Assembly: GCF_029893585.1 (NCBI RefSeq)
Contig: NZ_JARXYX010000031.1
Coordinates: 62,001-126,000, forward strand
Length of the DNA stretch: 64,000 nucleotides
DNA from: Streptomyces sp. LBL
GTDB taxonomy: Bacteria > Actinomycetota > Actinomycetes > Streptomycetales > Streptomycetaceae
Reading direction: 5' to 3'
Shown: one piece after another, positions 8,602 through 16,962 of the stretch
Layout of the letters: the number at the start of each line of letters is the position of its first letter
Position numbering within the stretch: position 1 is the stretch's first letter
Notes under the pieces: generated by a model
Told to the model about the DNA's origin: nothing
Database searches by the model: none
The model's input: only the letters and a program-made list of their open reading frames with translations
Position numbers and translations under genes: made by a program

Positions 8602-10056
8602 ATGTCCGGTAGCCCGCCACCAGAGGGTGGCTTCGTCCGCCGTATCGGCCTGTTCCAGGCGACCGCGATCAACATGAGCCAGATGTGCGGTATCGGACCG
8701 TTCGTGACGATCCCGCTGATGGTCGCCGCGTTCGGCGGCCCGCAGGCGGTGATCGGCTTCATCGCCGGCGCGCTCCTGGCGCTCGCCGACGGCCTGATCT
8801 GGGCCGAAATGGGTGCCGCGATGCCCGGCTCCGGCGGCAGTTACGTCTATCTGCGCCAGGCCTTCCAGTACCGGACAGGGCGGCTGATGCCGTTCCTCTT
8901 CGTGTGGACGGCGATGCTCTTCATCCCGCTGATCATGTCCACCGGTGTGGTCGGCTTCGTCCAGTACCTCGGCTATCTCGCACCGGACATGGGAAAGACG
9001 GCCGGCGACCTCGTGGGCCTCGGCATGATCGTCCTGGTGATCGCCCTGCTGTGGCGGGGCATCGAGCACATCGCCAGGATCACGGCCGTCATGTGGGCCG
9101 TCATGATCACCTCGGTCCTTCTGGTGATCGTGGCCGCGGCCACCGACTTCAGCGCGGACCTGGCCTTCACCTACCCGGCGCACGCCTTCGACCTGACCGG
9201 CAACCACTTCTGGCTGGGCTTCGCCGCAGGCCTGACGATCGGCATCTACGACTACCTCGGCTACAACACGACCGCCTACATGGGTGCAGAGATCAAGGAC
9301 CCGGGCCGTACCCTGCCGCGCTCCATCATCTACTCGATCCTCGGCATCATGGCGATCTACCTGCTTCTGCAGATCGGCACGCTCGGCGTCATCGACTGGC
9401 ACCGGATGACGGACCCGAACGACATCGCCTCCACCTCTGTCGCCTCGGCGGTCCTGGAGAAGACCTGGGGCAAGGGCGCGGCCGATACGGTCACGGTGCT
9501 CATCCTGATCACCGCCTTCGCCTCCGTGTTCACCGGTCTGCTCGGCGGCTCCCGGGTGCCCTACGACGCGGCCCGTGAACGGGTCTTCTTCCGCCCGTAC
9601 GCCACGCTCCATCCCAAGCACCGCTTCCCCATGCTGGGCCTGGCCACCATGGGCGTGGTGACGGCGATCGGCTTCCTCATCGGCCGCCACACCGACCTGG
9701 CGACGCTGATCCAACTCCTCACCACGGTGATGGTCCTCGTGCAGGCTCTCGCCCAGATCGCCGCGGCGACGGTCCTGCGCAGGCGGCAGCCGACTCTGCG
9801 CCGCCCGTACAAGATGTGGCTGTACCCCGTTCCCAGCCTGGTCGCCCTGGTCGGCTGGCTGGTGATCTACGGCTATGCCGACAAGAACTCCCCCGGCCGC
9901 CATCCCATCGAATGGTCGCTGGCCTGGCTGGCCCTCGGCATCGTGGCGTACGCGCTGTGGGCACGCTTCGAGAAGGTGTGGCCGTTCGGGCCGAGGGAGA
10001 TCACAGAGGAATACCTCACCGCGCCGGCCCCGGACGCGGAGCCCGCGGGGGCATGA
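8602..10056 (+). CDS. APC-superfamily permease
   Basis: 484 aa, ATG preceded by AGGAGG. About twelve hydrophobic segments. The first helix carries the unwound-helix motif MCGIGPFVTIP (GIGPF), and a conserved MPGSGGSYVYLRQAF follows helix 2, as in amino-acid/polyamine/organocation permeases. C-terminal tail GPREITEEYL is cytoplasmic. It transports a small amine or amino acid by symport or antiport. Placement beside the ROK repressor and the glucosaminidase suggests uptake of an amino sugar or related product, but APC proteins seldom carry sugars, so the substrate is open. A strong hairpin follows 32 bp after the stop. Confidence 0.8.
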   Translation: MSGSPPPEGGFVRRIGLFQATAINMSQMCGIGPFVTIPLMVAAFGGPQAVIGFIAGALLALADGLIWAEMGAAMPGSGGSYVYLRQAFQYRTGRLMPFLFVWTAMLFIPLIMSTGVVGFVQYLGYLAPDMGKTAGDLVGLGMIVLVIALLWRGIEHIARITAVMWAVMITSVLLVIVAAATDFSADLAFTYPAHAFDLTGNHFWLGFAAGLTIGIYDYLGYNTTAYMGAEIKDPGRTLPRSIIYSILGIMAIYLLLQIGTLGVIDWHRMTDPNDIASTSVASAVLEKTWGKGAADTVTVLILITAFASVFTGLLGGSRVPYDAARERVFFRPYATLHPKHRFPMLGLATMGVVTAIGFLIGRHTDLATLIQLLTTVMVLVQALAQIAAATVLRRRQPTLRRPYKMWLYPVPSLVALVGWLVIYGYADKNSPGRHPIEWSLAWLALGIVAYALWARFEKVWPFGPREITEEYLTAPAPDAEPAGA

Positions 10057-10783
10057 GCGTGGGGCCGGTGCACGCGGGTGCCCACCAGGGTGGCCGGTCC
10101 GCCTGGGGTTCGGACCGGCCACCTCCCGTACCCACGCCCCATGTCCGGGGGGAAGCAGGGGCTGGGTGTTCCCCGCAGCGCACGGCCCCGCGAATCACCA
10201 TCGCCGGGTCTCCCTCGCGGTACGGCCGCTCGAACGGCTCGATGCCGTCCAGGAACTCCTGGTAGCGGACCGCGTACACGAGGTGGGCGAGCGGCTCGGT
10301 GACCCCCAGGGCGCGGGCCGGGTCGTGACGAGCGTCCACCGCCCGGGCCGGGGGAAGCCTGCGGACGAGCTGCGGTTCGTCCTGCACGATCACCTGCGCG
10401 ATCATGCCGCCCATCGAGAAGCCGTGAAGGTCGACATGCTCCAGCCCGAGTCCCCGGATGAAGGTGACGGCATCCTTCGCCATCTCCTCGATGGCCCTTG
10501 GTGTCGAGCCGCTGGAAGCGCCGACACCCCTGTTGTCGAAAGTGATGACGCGATGCCTGGCGGCGATGCCGTCGACGACCCGGGGGTCCCAGTTGTCGAG
10601 GACCGCGGCAAGGTGGGTGATGAAGACCACCGGGACGCCGGCCTTCGGACCGAGGTCGCGGTAGGCGAAGGTCACTCCCCCGGCGACGAGGGTGCGGGTG
10701 GGTGCCTTCTTGTAGGACGTCACCACGTCGCCTCGTGCTCCTTGTGAGTCGCTCGTGGCCGCGCCCCTCTGTGTGGGGTTCAT
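10016..10783 (-). pseudogene. Alpha/beta hydrolase, N-terminal half only
   Basis: Residues 25-145 are a good alpha/beta hydrolase: FAYRDLGPKAGVPVVFITHL, VITFDNRGVGASSG, and the nucleophile elbow LHGFSMGGMIAQ (Ser). After DEPQLVRRL (near 10350) the similarity stops. What follows (residues 145-205, e.g. LAHLVYAVRYQEFLDGIEPF) I do not recognise, and the last ~50 codons are Pro/Arg-rich and run antisense through the hairpin and the end of the permease gene. The catalytic His region PDAGHGGIFQFHEQF, normally the end of this family, is instead found isolated at 19204-19497. It is therefore probably inactive. Confidence 0.7.
10089..10123 (+). terminator. Terminator after the APC permease
   Basis: GGTGGCCGGTCCG (10089-10101) pairs exactly with 10111-10123 across a 9-base loop, 33 bp after the permease stop. 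Confidence 0.7.
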
Positions 10784-10846
10784 GGACTGCGACTGCAGCC
10801 AGTTCGGTCGACAGAAGGCCCGCAGGAGTCGGAATACCGTTCAGTT

Positions 10847-11012
10847 TTAGTCCTGCGGCAGCAGCTCGGCGTCAAGCAGTGCGAGGGCGTTACGGATGCC
10901 CTGTTCGAGGAGTTGGTCGGCGAGTTGCCGGTCGGCGAGGGCGCGGGAGAGTTGCAGGTGCCGGCCATCACGCCGTGGAGGCTGAGTGACTTCAGGCGTG
11001 CCGAGGGCGGAT
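10847..11012 (-). pseudogene. TetR-family regulator, C-terminal remnant (copy A)
   Basis: The minus strand reads LSRALADRQLADQLLEQGIR then NALALLDAELLPQD and stop (TAA 10847-10849). It matches the ends of the TetR genes at 19637 and 20380. A missing base near 10960 breaks the frame and only about 50 codons remain. It sits between the hydrolase remnant and the SDR gene. Confidence 0.7.
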
Positions 11013-11016
11013 CGGG

Positions 11017-11832
11017 TCAGGTGGGCAGGCGGTTGTTCTTGCGGATCTGCTTGTCGAACACTCCGGCGGGGACGAGGCGGCGCGCCGTGGTGACGCGTGA
11101 GGCCAGCGGGCCGGCGGCGTAGCGCAGCTTCGGCTTCTTGTCGGTGGCTGCAGTGACGATCACCTTGGCGACGACGGCGGGGGCGTCGCCGCCCTTCATC
11201 GCATCCGCGATCACCTCGTCGAAGACGCGCCGTCGCTCCGCGTACAGAGGCAGCGGGGTGTCGGGCTGCGCGGCGTTGGTGTCGAAGCTGGTCTTGGTAT
11301 AAGCGGGCTGGACGAGGAGGACCCGGACGCCGTACTCGCGAACCTCGTGGTCCAGCGACTCGGAGTAGCCCTCGATGGCGTGTTTCGCGGCGACGTAGAG
11401 GGCCATGAAGGGCTGGGGGGCGACCCCGAGGACGGACGAGATGTTGATGATGCGTCCGCCACCCTGGGCGCGCATATGCGGTAGAACGGCCTTCGTCATA
11501 CGGATGACACCGAGGACGTTGATGTTCAGGACGTTCTGGGCCTGGGCGACAGAGTTCTCCTCAACGGCGCCCGCCGAGCCGACGCCTGCGTTGTTGACCA
11601 GGACGTCAATGCGTCCGAACCGGTCGATCACCTCTCCGACCGCGGCGGTTGCCGAGTCGTCACTGGCCACGTCGAGATCGAGATACGTCACACCGGCGGG
11701 CGGGGTGAGCCCGGAGGTCTTGCGGCCGGTTCCGATCACCTCGAAACCCGCCGTGACGAAGGCGCGGGCCGCCTCCTTGCCGATCCCCGATGAGGCACCC
11801 GTCACGAGCACCACTGGCCGAGTTGTCGCCAT
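11017..11832 (-). CDS. Short-chain dehydrogenase/reductase
   Basis: 271 aa classical SDR. The cofactor motif VTGASSGIGKEAA is at residues 9-21, DVLVNNAGVGSAG in the middle, INISSVLG carries the Ser, and YVAAKHAIEGYSE the Tyr-x3-Lys. GRKTSG after the second strand suggests NADP(H). Reduces or oxidises an unknown carbonyl in the cytoplasm. GGGAG lies just upstream of both GTG 11835 and ATG 11832; the ATG fits better with SDR length. Two direct repeats in the promoter (11854-11881) look like an operator, and the neighbouring TetR remnant suggests the usual TetR/SDR pairing. Confidence 0.85.
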   Translation of the reverse strand: MATTRPVVLVTGASSGIGKEAARAFVTAGFEVIGTGRKTSGLTPPAGVTYLDLDVASDDSATAAVGEVIDRFGRIDVLVNNAGVGSAGAVEENSVAQAQNVLNINVLGVIRMTKAVLPHMRAQGGGRIINISSVLGVAPQPFMALYVAAKHAIEGYSESLDHEVREYGVRVLLVQPAYTKTSFDTNAAQPDTPLPLYAERRRVFDEVIADAMKGGDAPAVVAKVIVTAATDKKPKLRYAAGPLASRVTTARRLVPAGVFDKQIRKNNRLPT

Positions 11833-11853
11833 CACGAACTCCCTTAGCTTGAA

Positions 11854-11881
11854 TTACGTTCGTACGCCTTACGTTCGTACG
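11854..11881. promoter_or_regulatory. Tandem operator-like repeats upstream of the SDR
   Basis: TTACGTTCGTACG occurs at 11854-11866 and 11869-11881 (period 15). The CGTACG cores are self-complementary, so the pair is also a palindrome. ATTACGTTTG, related to the repeat, occurs upstream of the intact TetR gene near 20290-20300. Confidence 0.5.
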
Positions 11882-12042
11882 ACCATATGGGGGTCGTCGG
11901 TCGATGGCAAGGGGTCACGTCCGGCGATCCGAGAAAGTTCCGGGAAACCTCCTTCTGGAGGGCGGAGTGAGGAACTGGAGGGCGAAGATCAGTGGCACGC
12001 GCCGCCCAGGGTCGTAGCGCGACGGCTACGACCCGGTGGCCG

Positions 12043-12826
12043 TCAGAACATCGTGTTGTCGTTGGCGGAGGTCTCCGGCACGTCCTGCAGGGCATCCCAG
12101 TGCTCGACGATCTTTCCGTCCCTGAGCCGGAAGAGGTCGATGACCGCCCGGCCGCGCTCGCCCGGCGTGTCGACGTGGTGGCTGTGGACGGCCACCAGAT
12201 CGCCCTCGGCGATGACCCGCTTCGGCTCGACGCTCAGCTGCGGGAACTGCTCGAAGTACGCGCCCAGTCCGGCCTTCACGCCTGCCAAGCCGTCGGGGAT
12301 GCTCGGGTTGCGCTGGTGGTACTCGGGGGCCACGTAGGTGTCGATGGCGGCCAGGTCCTTGCGGACCATGAGCAGGTCGCCGAAGGCGGTGACGTGCTTC
12401 TTGTTGTACGCGGTGAACCACCGCTGCTCCGGCGACTCGGTCTGCGGCCGGCTGAGGGTGGAGAACATGTCGTTGCCGTTGGCCGTGGTCGCCGGCACCT
12501 CCTGGAGGATGTCCCAGTGCTCGGCGATCTTCCCGTCCTGGAAGCGGAAGATGTCGAAGACGGCCATCCCGGGGGTGCCGGGAACCAGGACGCCACTGGA
12601 GTGCAGAAGCACCAGGTCGCCCTCGGACCGGGCCCGCCGGACGTCGAACCTGGCGTCCGGAAACTGCTGTCGCATGCCGGCACCGAAGCCCTTCACGGCC
12701 TCGGGGCCATCGGGGGCGAGCGGGTTGTGCTGGATGCAGTCCGGCCGTACGTGGCGGTCGATGACCGGTCGTGCCACCCCCCTCGAACACGGTCCTGAGG
12801 GCTTGGGCGGCGATCTGCGTCTTCAC
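12043..12826 (-). CDS. Tandem SnoaL-like (NTF2-fold) protein, probable homopolymer frameshift near the start
   Basis: Two SnoaL-like units follow each other: residues ~8-105 (HNPLAPDGPEAVKGFGAG, DIFRFQDGKIAEHWDILQEV) and ~120-244 (HQRNPSIPDGLAGVKAGLG, DLFRLRDGKIVEHWDALQDV). Such proteins are small cyclase- or dehydratase-like enzymes of unknown substrate. An internal GTG at 12777 gives a 244-aa frame. However, a GTG at 12826 overlaps the stop of the upstream MDR gene (GTGA) and encodes family-like KTQIAAQALRTVFEGG before leaving frame at a run of six G (12777-12782). I take 12826 as the true start, with a one-base insertion, either real or a sequencing error. Confidence 0.72.
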
Positions 12827-13791
12827 CCCTCCACGGTCAGCACGATCTTGCCGGTGGTGCGGCCGGTCTCGCCCAGGGCGTGAGCCCTGGCGGCCTCGGC
12901 GAGCGGGAAGGCGGCCTCGACGTGGGCGCGCAGGACGCCGGTCTCGACCATGTCGGCGATGGCTTGCATGCCGGCGCGGTCAGCCTCGACGAGGAGGATC
13001 TCGAAGCGGATACCCCGCTCGGCGATGTCCGCCAGCTCGTCGGGGTCGACGGGTACCGGAAGGATCGAGACGAGGGTGCCGCCCGGGCGCAGCACGGCGA
13101 GGGAGCGGGCACGGGCGGCGGCGTCCAACGAGACCGAGTCGAGGACCACGTCGATGTCCTTGACGGCCTCGGTGAAGTCGACCGCGTGGTAGTCGATAGC
13201 CTCGTCCACTCCCAGGGACCGCAGGAAGTCGTGCTTGGCGGCACTGGCGGTGCCGATGACGTAGGCACCGCGAGACTTGGCGATCTGGACGGCGAGATGG
13301 CCGACGCCACCGGCAGCAGCGTGGATGAAGACGCGCTGCCCGGGCTGGACATCGGCGGTGTCGACGAGTGCCTGGTAGGCGGTCAGGGCGGCGAGCGGCA
13401 GGGCACCGGCCTGGACGTGATCGATACCGGCCGGCTTGTGGACGAAGGCGCGGGCGGGGCCGGTCACGTACTCGGCGTGGGAGCCGACCCCGTGGGGGTA
13501 GGGCAGCATGCCGAAGACCTCGTCGCCCGGCTTGAACAGGGTGACGCCGGTACCGACGGCCTCGACGACTCCGGAGACGTCCCAGCCCAGGATGAGGGGC
13601 AGACGGTTGACGGTCATGGGCCGAGCGCGGTTCCACCAGTCGGTGGGGTTGACGCCGGCCGCTCGGACGGCGATCAGGATCTCACTCAACCCCGGCTCGG
13701 GCCGGGGCAGTTCGACCTCCTTGAGTACTTCGGGGGAACCGTGGGTGTCCTGGCGGACGGCGCGCATGGTGGCGGTATCGGAGTTCGTCAT
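12823..13791 (-). CDS. MDR-family NADP-dependent oxidoreductase (quinone-reductase type)
   Basis: 322 aa, ATG at 13791 (TNSDTATMRAVRQ). N-terminal GroES-like domain with GVNPTDWWNRA and LGWDVSGVVEAVG; Rossmann domain with HAAAGGVGHLAVQIAK. No zinc-binding cysteines are seen, so it belongs with NADPH:quinone or enone reductases. It would reduce quinones or alpha,beta-unsaturated carbonyls. Its stop overlaps the start of the SnoaL-like gene, so the two are translationally coupled. A perfect 11-bp inverted repeat lies 34-74 bp upstream and an AraC/GlxA-type regulator is divergent, pointing to local control. Confidence 0.85.
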   Translation of the reverse strand: MTNSDTATMRAVRQDTHGSPEVLKEVELPRPEPGLSEILIAVRAAGVNPTDWWNRARPMTVNRLPLILGWDVSGVVEAVGTGVTLFKPGDEVFGMLPYPHGVGSHAEYVTGPARAFVHKPAGIDHVQAGALPLAALTAYQALVDTADVQPGQRVFIHAAAGGVGHLAVQIAKSRGAYVIGTASAAKHDFLRSLGVDEAIDYHAVDFTEAVKDIDVVLDSVSLDAAARARSLAVLRPGGTLVSILPVPVDPDELADIAERGIRFEILLVEADRAGMQAIADMVETGVLRAHVEAAFPLAEAARAHALGETGRTTGKIVLTVEG

Positions 13792-13824
13792 GCCTCCAGC
13801 GTCGCTGCCTGCCACTCCTCGGCG

Positions 13825-13865
13825 CCATGGCGTGAATGCCAACTTTCAACGGGATCACGCCATGG
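13825..13865. promoter_or_regulatory. Long inverted repeat, likely operator of the MDR gene
   Basis: CCATGGCGTGA (13825-13835) and its exact complement (13855-13865) flank 19 bases. The inner part from TGAAT to CCATGG is almost repeated at 14026-14060, across the start of the AraC-type gene, with a weaker inverted repeat there. Confidence 0.6.
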
Positions 13866-14026
13866 GTTACGTCGTCGATCGGGTGCGGCAGCGGACGGGT
13901 ACGGAGTTCACGACGCTGTCTTTTCCGGACTCGATGAGAACGTGGAGGCCCTGACGTGCAGCGCGGGCAGGCGACGCTGCGCGTGATACGTCCCAGCGTG
14001 TTGCCGTCGCCGTCCAATATCCTGGC

Positions 14027-15016
14027 ATGAATTCCAACTTCCGACGGGATCACGCCATGGCACCCACACACCGAGTTGTCGTTCTGGCCGTAGACGGTGT
14101 ATACCCCTTCGAACTGGGCATTCCCAGCCGGGTCTTCGAGGCGGCGGACGGTCGCTACGAGGTCCTCACCTGCAGCATCGACGGCCGCCCAGTCCGCACC
14201 AACTCCGACTTCTCGATCACCGTCGAGCACGGCCCGGAGGCGCTGCGCACCGCCGACACCGTCGTCATCCCGCCCTTCACCACCACCGCCGCGCCCCCGA
14301 CAGTGCCGCAAGCCGTGGTCCAGGCGCTCGCGTCCGTGGCCCCGGACGCCCGCCTCGTATCGATCTGCACCGGCGCCTTCGTCCTCGCCGCGGCCGGCCT
14401 CCTCGACGGTCGGCCGGCCACCACCCACTGGGTGGTCGCGGACCTCTTCCGCTCATGCTTCCCACAGGTCGCACTGGATCCCGACGTCCTTTTCATCGAC
14501 GACGGAGACGTGCTGACCTCGGCCGGTGCCGCCTCGGGGCTCGACGTCTGCCTGCACATCATCCGCAAGGACCACGGCAGTGAAGTCGCCAACCAGGTGG
14601 CCCGCATCTGCGTCGTCCCCCCATGGCGCGACGGAGGACAGGCGCAGTACATCCAGCACCCGGTACCCGAGGCCACGTCCAGCGGAACGGCCACCGCCCG
14701 CCAGTGGGCCCTGGAGAACCTCCACGAGCCGATGACGCTGACGGATCTCGCCGAGCACTCCCACATGAGCCTGCGCACCTTCGCCCGCCGCTTCACCGAA
14801 GAGGTGGGCATGAGCCCGGGACGCTGGCTGATCCAGCAGCGCGTCGACCGGGCACGACACCTCCTGGAAACCACCGACCAGCCGGTGGACGAGATCGCCG
14901 GCCAAGTCGGCTTCGCCGGCGGCACATCACTGCGAGAACACCTGCATGCCGCCATCGGCATCTCACCGCTCGCCTACCGGCGCACCTTCCGCGGCACCCT
15001 GTCCCCCACGCACTGA
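14027..15016 (+). CDS. GlxA-type AraC regulator (DJ-1/PfpI domain plus AraC helix-turn-helix)
   Basis: 329 aa from ATG 14027, or 319 aa from ATG 14057 (APTHRVVVLAVDGV). The first ~190 residues form a DJ-1/PfpI-like amidotransferase domain (LGIPSRVFEAADGRYEV, SICTGAFVLAAAGLLDGR with the nucleophile-elbow Cys, ATTHWVVADLF). The last ~100 are a double AraC helix-turn-helix (LTDLAEHSHMSLRTFARRF, IAGQVGFAGGTSLREH). Proteins like this usually activate or repress nearby redox genes; the divergent MDR operon is the obvious target. A CAATAT box seven bases before ATG 14027 would fit a leaderless message. The first ten codons are duplicated upstream at 13831-13865. Confidence 0.85.
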   Translation: MNSNFRRDHAMAPTHRVVVLAVDGVYPFELGIPSRVFEAADGRYEVLTCSIDGRPVRTNSDFSITVEHGPEALRTADTVVIPPFTTTAAPPTVPQAVVQALASVAPDARLVSICTGAFVLAAAGLLDGRPATTHWVVADLFRSCFPQVALDPDVLFIDDGDVLTSAGAASGLDVCLHIIRKDHGSEVANQVARICVVPPWRDGGQAQYIQHPVPEATSSGTATARQWALENLHEPMTLTDLAEHSHMSLRTFARRFTEEVGMSPGRWLIQQRVDRARHLLETTDQPVDEIAGQVGFAGGTSLREHLHAAIGISPLAYRRTFRGTLSPTH

Positions 15017-15116
15017 GCGCCACCGCCTACCGCCCGACCGAGTGCCGGCTGGAGAAGGCCTGACGGTGTCGGGCTGCTCCCCGAAAGGCACGGCCTGACG
15101 CCAGGGATGTGGTGCG

Positions 15117-15404
15117 TCAGTCGCGCTGCCAGGCGTCCAGCAGGGCGAGGGCGTTGCTTATCCCCTGATCGAGAAGTTCATCGGCGAGTTGACTGTCGGT
15201 CAAGGCGCGGGAAAGCTGCAGTGTCCCGGCCATCAGACCGAGGAGGCTGAGCGCCTTCACACGTGCGGAGGACGGGGCCTCGGGTGCCATACGGGTGGCA
15301 ATACCGTCGATGAGGACCAGCACACCGTCGGTGTACGCCTGCCTGGTTGTGTCGGTGCAGCGTCCGATCTCGTCGAGCAGAGCGGCGTTGGGACAGCCAT
15401 CGCC
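15117..15404 (-). pseudogene. TetR-family regulator, C-terminal remnant (copy B)
   Basis: Reads GCPNAALLDEIGRCTDTTRQ and on to NALALLDAWQRD with a stop at 15117. It is nearly identical to 19637-19924, the end of the intact TetR gene, with about a dozen base differences over 288 bp. Upstream of 15404 the similarity ends abruptly and the frame runs into unrelated sequence. The DNA-binding half is missing. Confidence 0.8.
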
Positions 15405-15567
15405 TTGGGGAAGACCTCTCCCCCCAGGGCGCCCAGGCATGGCCGCGACACACGCCAGCCTCACAGCCAACAGTCACCAAGGGGCAGTGGGCCGCTGCCG
15501 AGCGGAATATCGACACACCCCTGGTGTCCCGGCTCCCCCCACGGACCTAAGGGCCCTGTCCGCGGAG

Positions 15568-16068
15568 TCACACCCGAGGGGCGGGTACCGGGAAGAGCAT
15601 GCAGCTGCTGGTGGCGTGGGCGAGGAGACGGTCCTGCGCGTCGACCAACTGGGCCTGGGCGAGGGCGGTTTGGCGGCCCTTGTTGACGACCGTACCGATG
15701 GCGCGCACCGGGCCGGTGTCCACGGTGACCCGCCGCAGGAACTTCACCGTCAGGTCGAGCGAGGTGTACGCCATCCCCTGCGGAAGGAGCGACTGGACGG
15801 CGCAGCCCGCCGCCGAGTCGAGCAGCGTGGCGAAGACACCGCCGTGCACGCTGCCGATCGGGTTGTAGTGCTCCTCCCCCGGCGTCAGCGAGAAGACCGC
15901 CCTGCCGGGCTCCACCTCGTCCAAGGCGAAGTCGACGGTGTGACCGATCGGCGGCCCCGGAAGCCGCCCCGCCTGCACCTCGCGCAGGAAGTCGATCCCG
16001 GCCATGCGCCCGGCGGAATCCGCCGAGATCGCGGGATCGTCCCAGTGATACGTACGCGTTCGACCCAC
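15568..16068 (-). CDS. PaaI-family hotdog thioesterase
   Basis: 166 aa from GTG 16068 (GRTRTYHWDDPAISADSAG), with AGGGAAGGG upstream; an in-frame TTG at 16110 is less likely. The hotdog fold is marked by YNPIGSVHGGVFATLLDSAA, containing the HGG-x-LD core, and by SLDLTVKFLRRV. The family hydrolyses acyl- or aryl-CoA thioesters in the cytoplasm. It is divergent from an HxlR regulator across an inverted repeat, suggesting it is repressed by that protein until an electrophile or aromatic is present (inference). A decayed copy of its first codons and promoter lies at 19450-19590. Confidence 0.85.
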   Translation of the reverse strand: MGRTRTYHWDDPAISADSAGRMAGIDFLREVQAGRLPGPPIGHTVDFALDEVEPGRAVFSLTPGEEHYNPIGSVHGGVFATLLDSAAGCAVQSLLPQGMAYTSLDLTVKFLRRVTVDTGPVRAIGTVVNKGRQTALAQAQLVDAQDRLLAHATSSCMLFPVPAPRV

Positions 16069-16086
16069 GGCCCAGCGCCCTTCCCT

Positions 16087-16142
16087 CTGACTGTCAGCTA
16101 ACTTTTCCAAGTGAAGCTAGGCTTTTGTTCACCTGACTGTCA
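16087..16142. promoter_or_regulatory. HxlR/thioesterase shared control region
   Basis: CTGACTGTCA occurs at 16087-16096 and 16133-16142. Between them GTGAA (16111-16115) and TTCAC (16128-16132) form an inverted repeat with a 12-base spacer. The same arm length and spacer are seen at 19132-19153 and 21771-21792. Confidence 0.5.
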
Positions 16143-16172
16143 ATGGCGAAGGCAGGCCCTTACGATGGCGGG

Positions 16173-16640
16173 ATGGAGTGGCTTGAGGCGAGCACGGAGA
16201 ACTGCCCCGTCCGGCGCACGCTCGACGTGATCGGGGAGAAATGGACGCTGCTGATCCTGCGTGACGCCGTCAACGGCGTCCGCCGCTTCGACGACTTCCA
16301 CCGCCACATCGGCCTGTCGGAGGCCGTCCTCAGCGACCGCCTCCGCAAGCTGACCTCGTCCGGCATCCTGAAGACCGTCCCCTACCAGGAGCCCGGCACC
16401 CGCTCCCGTAACGAATACCGCCTGACCCGCAAGGGCTGGGACCTGTGGCCCGTCCTGATGGCGCTGAGCCAGTGGGGCGAGGCATACACCCTCGGCTCCG
16501 AGGGTCCTCTACTGGACGTCCGCCACACCGAGTGCGACGCCCCGGTCCGCGTCGTCGTCGAGTGCTCCGCGGAGCACTCGACCGTGACTCCCCGTGACGT
16601 CACCGCCCGGCTGGGAACAGGCGCCCGCCTCCGGTCGTGA
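16173..16640 (+). CDS. HxlR-family transcriptional regulator (copy 1)
   Basis: 155 aa from ATG 16173. Canonical HxlR winged helix: NCPVRRTLDVIGEKWTLLIL with the redox-type Cys near the N-terminus, FDDFHRHIGLSEAVLSDRLR, then LTSSGILKTVPYQEPGTRSR and YRLTRKGWDLWPVLMALSQW. These dimeric regulators often sense quinones, diamide or aldehydes through the Cys. A TACGAT box six bases before ATG 16173 would suit a leaderless message, so this start is preferred to ATG 16143. It faces the thioesterase gene and probably controls it and itself. Confidence 0.85.
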   Translation: MEWLEASTENCPVRRTLDVIGEKWTLLILRDAVNGVRRFDDFHRHIGLSEAVLSDRLRKLTSSGILKTVPYQEPGTRSRNEYRLTRKGWDLWPVLMALSQWGEAYTLGSEGPLLDVRHTECDAPVRVVVECSAEHSTVTPRDVTARLGTGARLRS

Positions 16641-16819
16641 GCCATCGACCTCGCGGTCGCGGGCCAGACAGCGGTGAGACAGCAGCCGAATGCCGTGCGC
16701 TCCGCCGCCGTTGCCCCTCAGCGCACGATCGACTTCGGCGCCGCCGAAAACTCGATGGGCGCTCCGGTCCCAGGGTTCAGCGCCTTCGCCGTCCCCGCCC
16801 TCCCCGCCCTCCCCGCCGT

Positions 16820-16939
16820 CCTGTCCTCGTGTTCCCGCGCGAGGACAGGAGCACAGCCGCCAGCTGGGTGGGCAGCGCCAGGTGGTCGGCCTCGGTGGCG
16901 AGCGGGCCGGTGGGGGGCGACGGTGATGATGACACTCAC
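16820..16939 (-). pseudogene. BKACE-like (3-keto-5-aminohexanoate cleavage) protein, N-terminal fragment
   Basis: From GTG 16939, behind AGGAGGACACC, the codons read SVIITVA; after a run of six G/C (16912-16917) they continue in the next frame as APTGPLATEADHLALPTQLA. This is the start of the beta-keto acid cleavage enzyme family. Similarity ends within ~40 codons. It begins 24 bp downstream of the metallo-beta-lactamase-fold gene, so the two were an operon. Confidence 0.6.
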
Positions 16940-16962
16940 GGTGTCCTCCTGTTCGGGCTGGA

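Noticed and set aside
8590..10122. A 510-codon minus-strand frame rich in His, Asp and Arg
   Set aside because: Antisense to the APC permease; composition is that of a third-position shadow and no RBS or motif is present.
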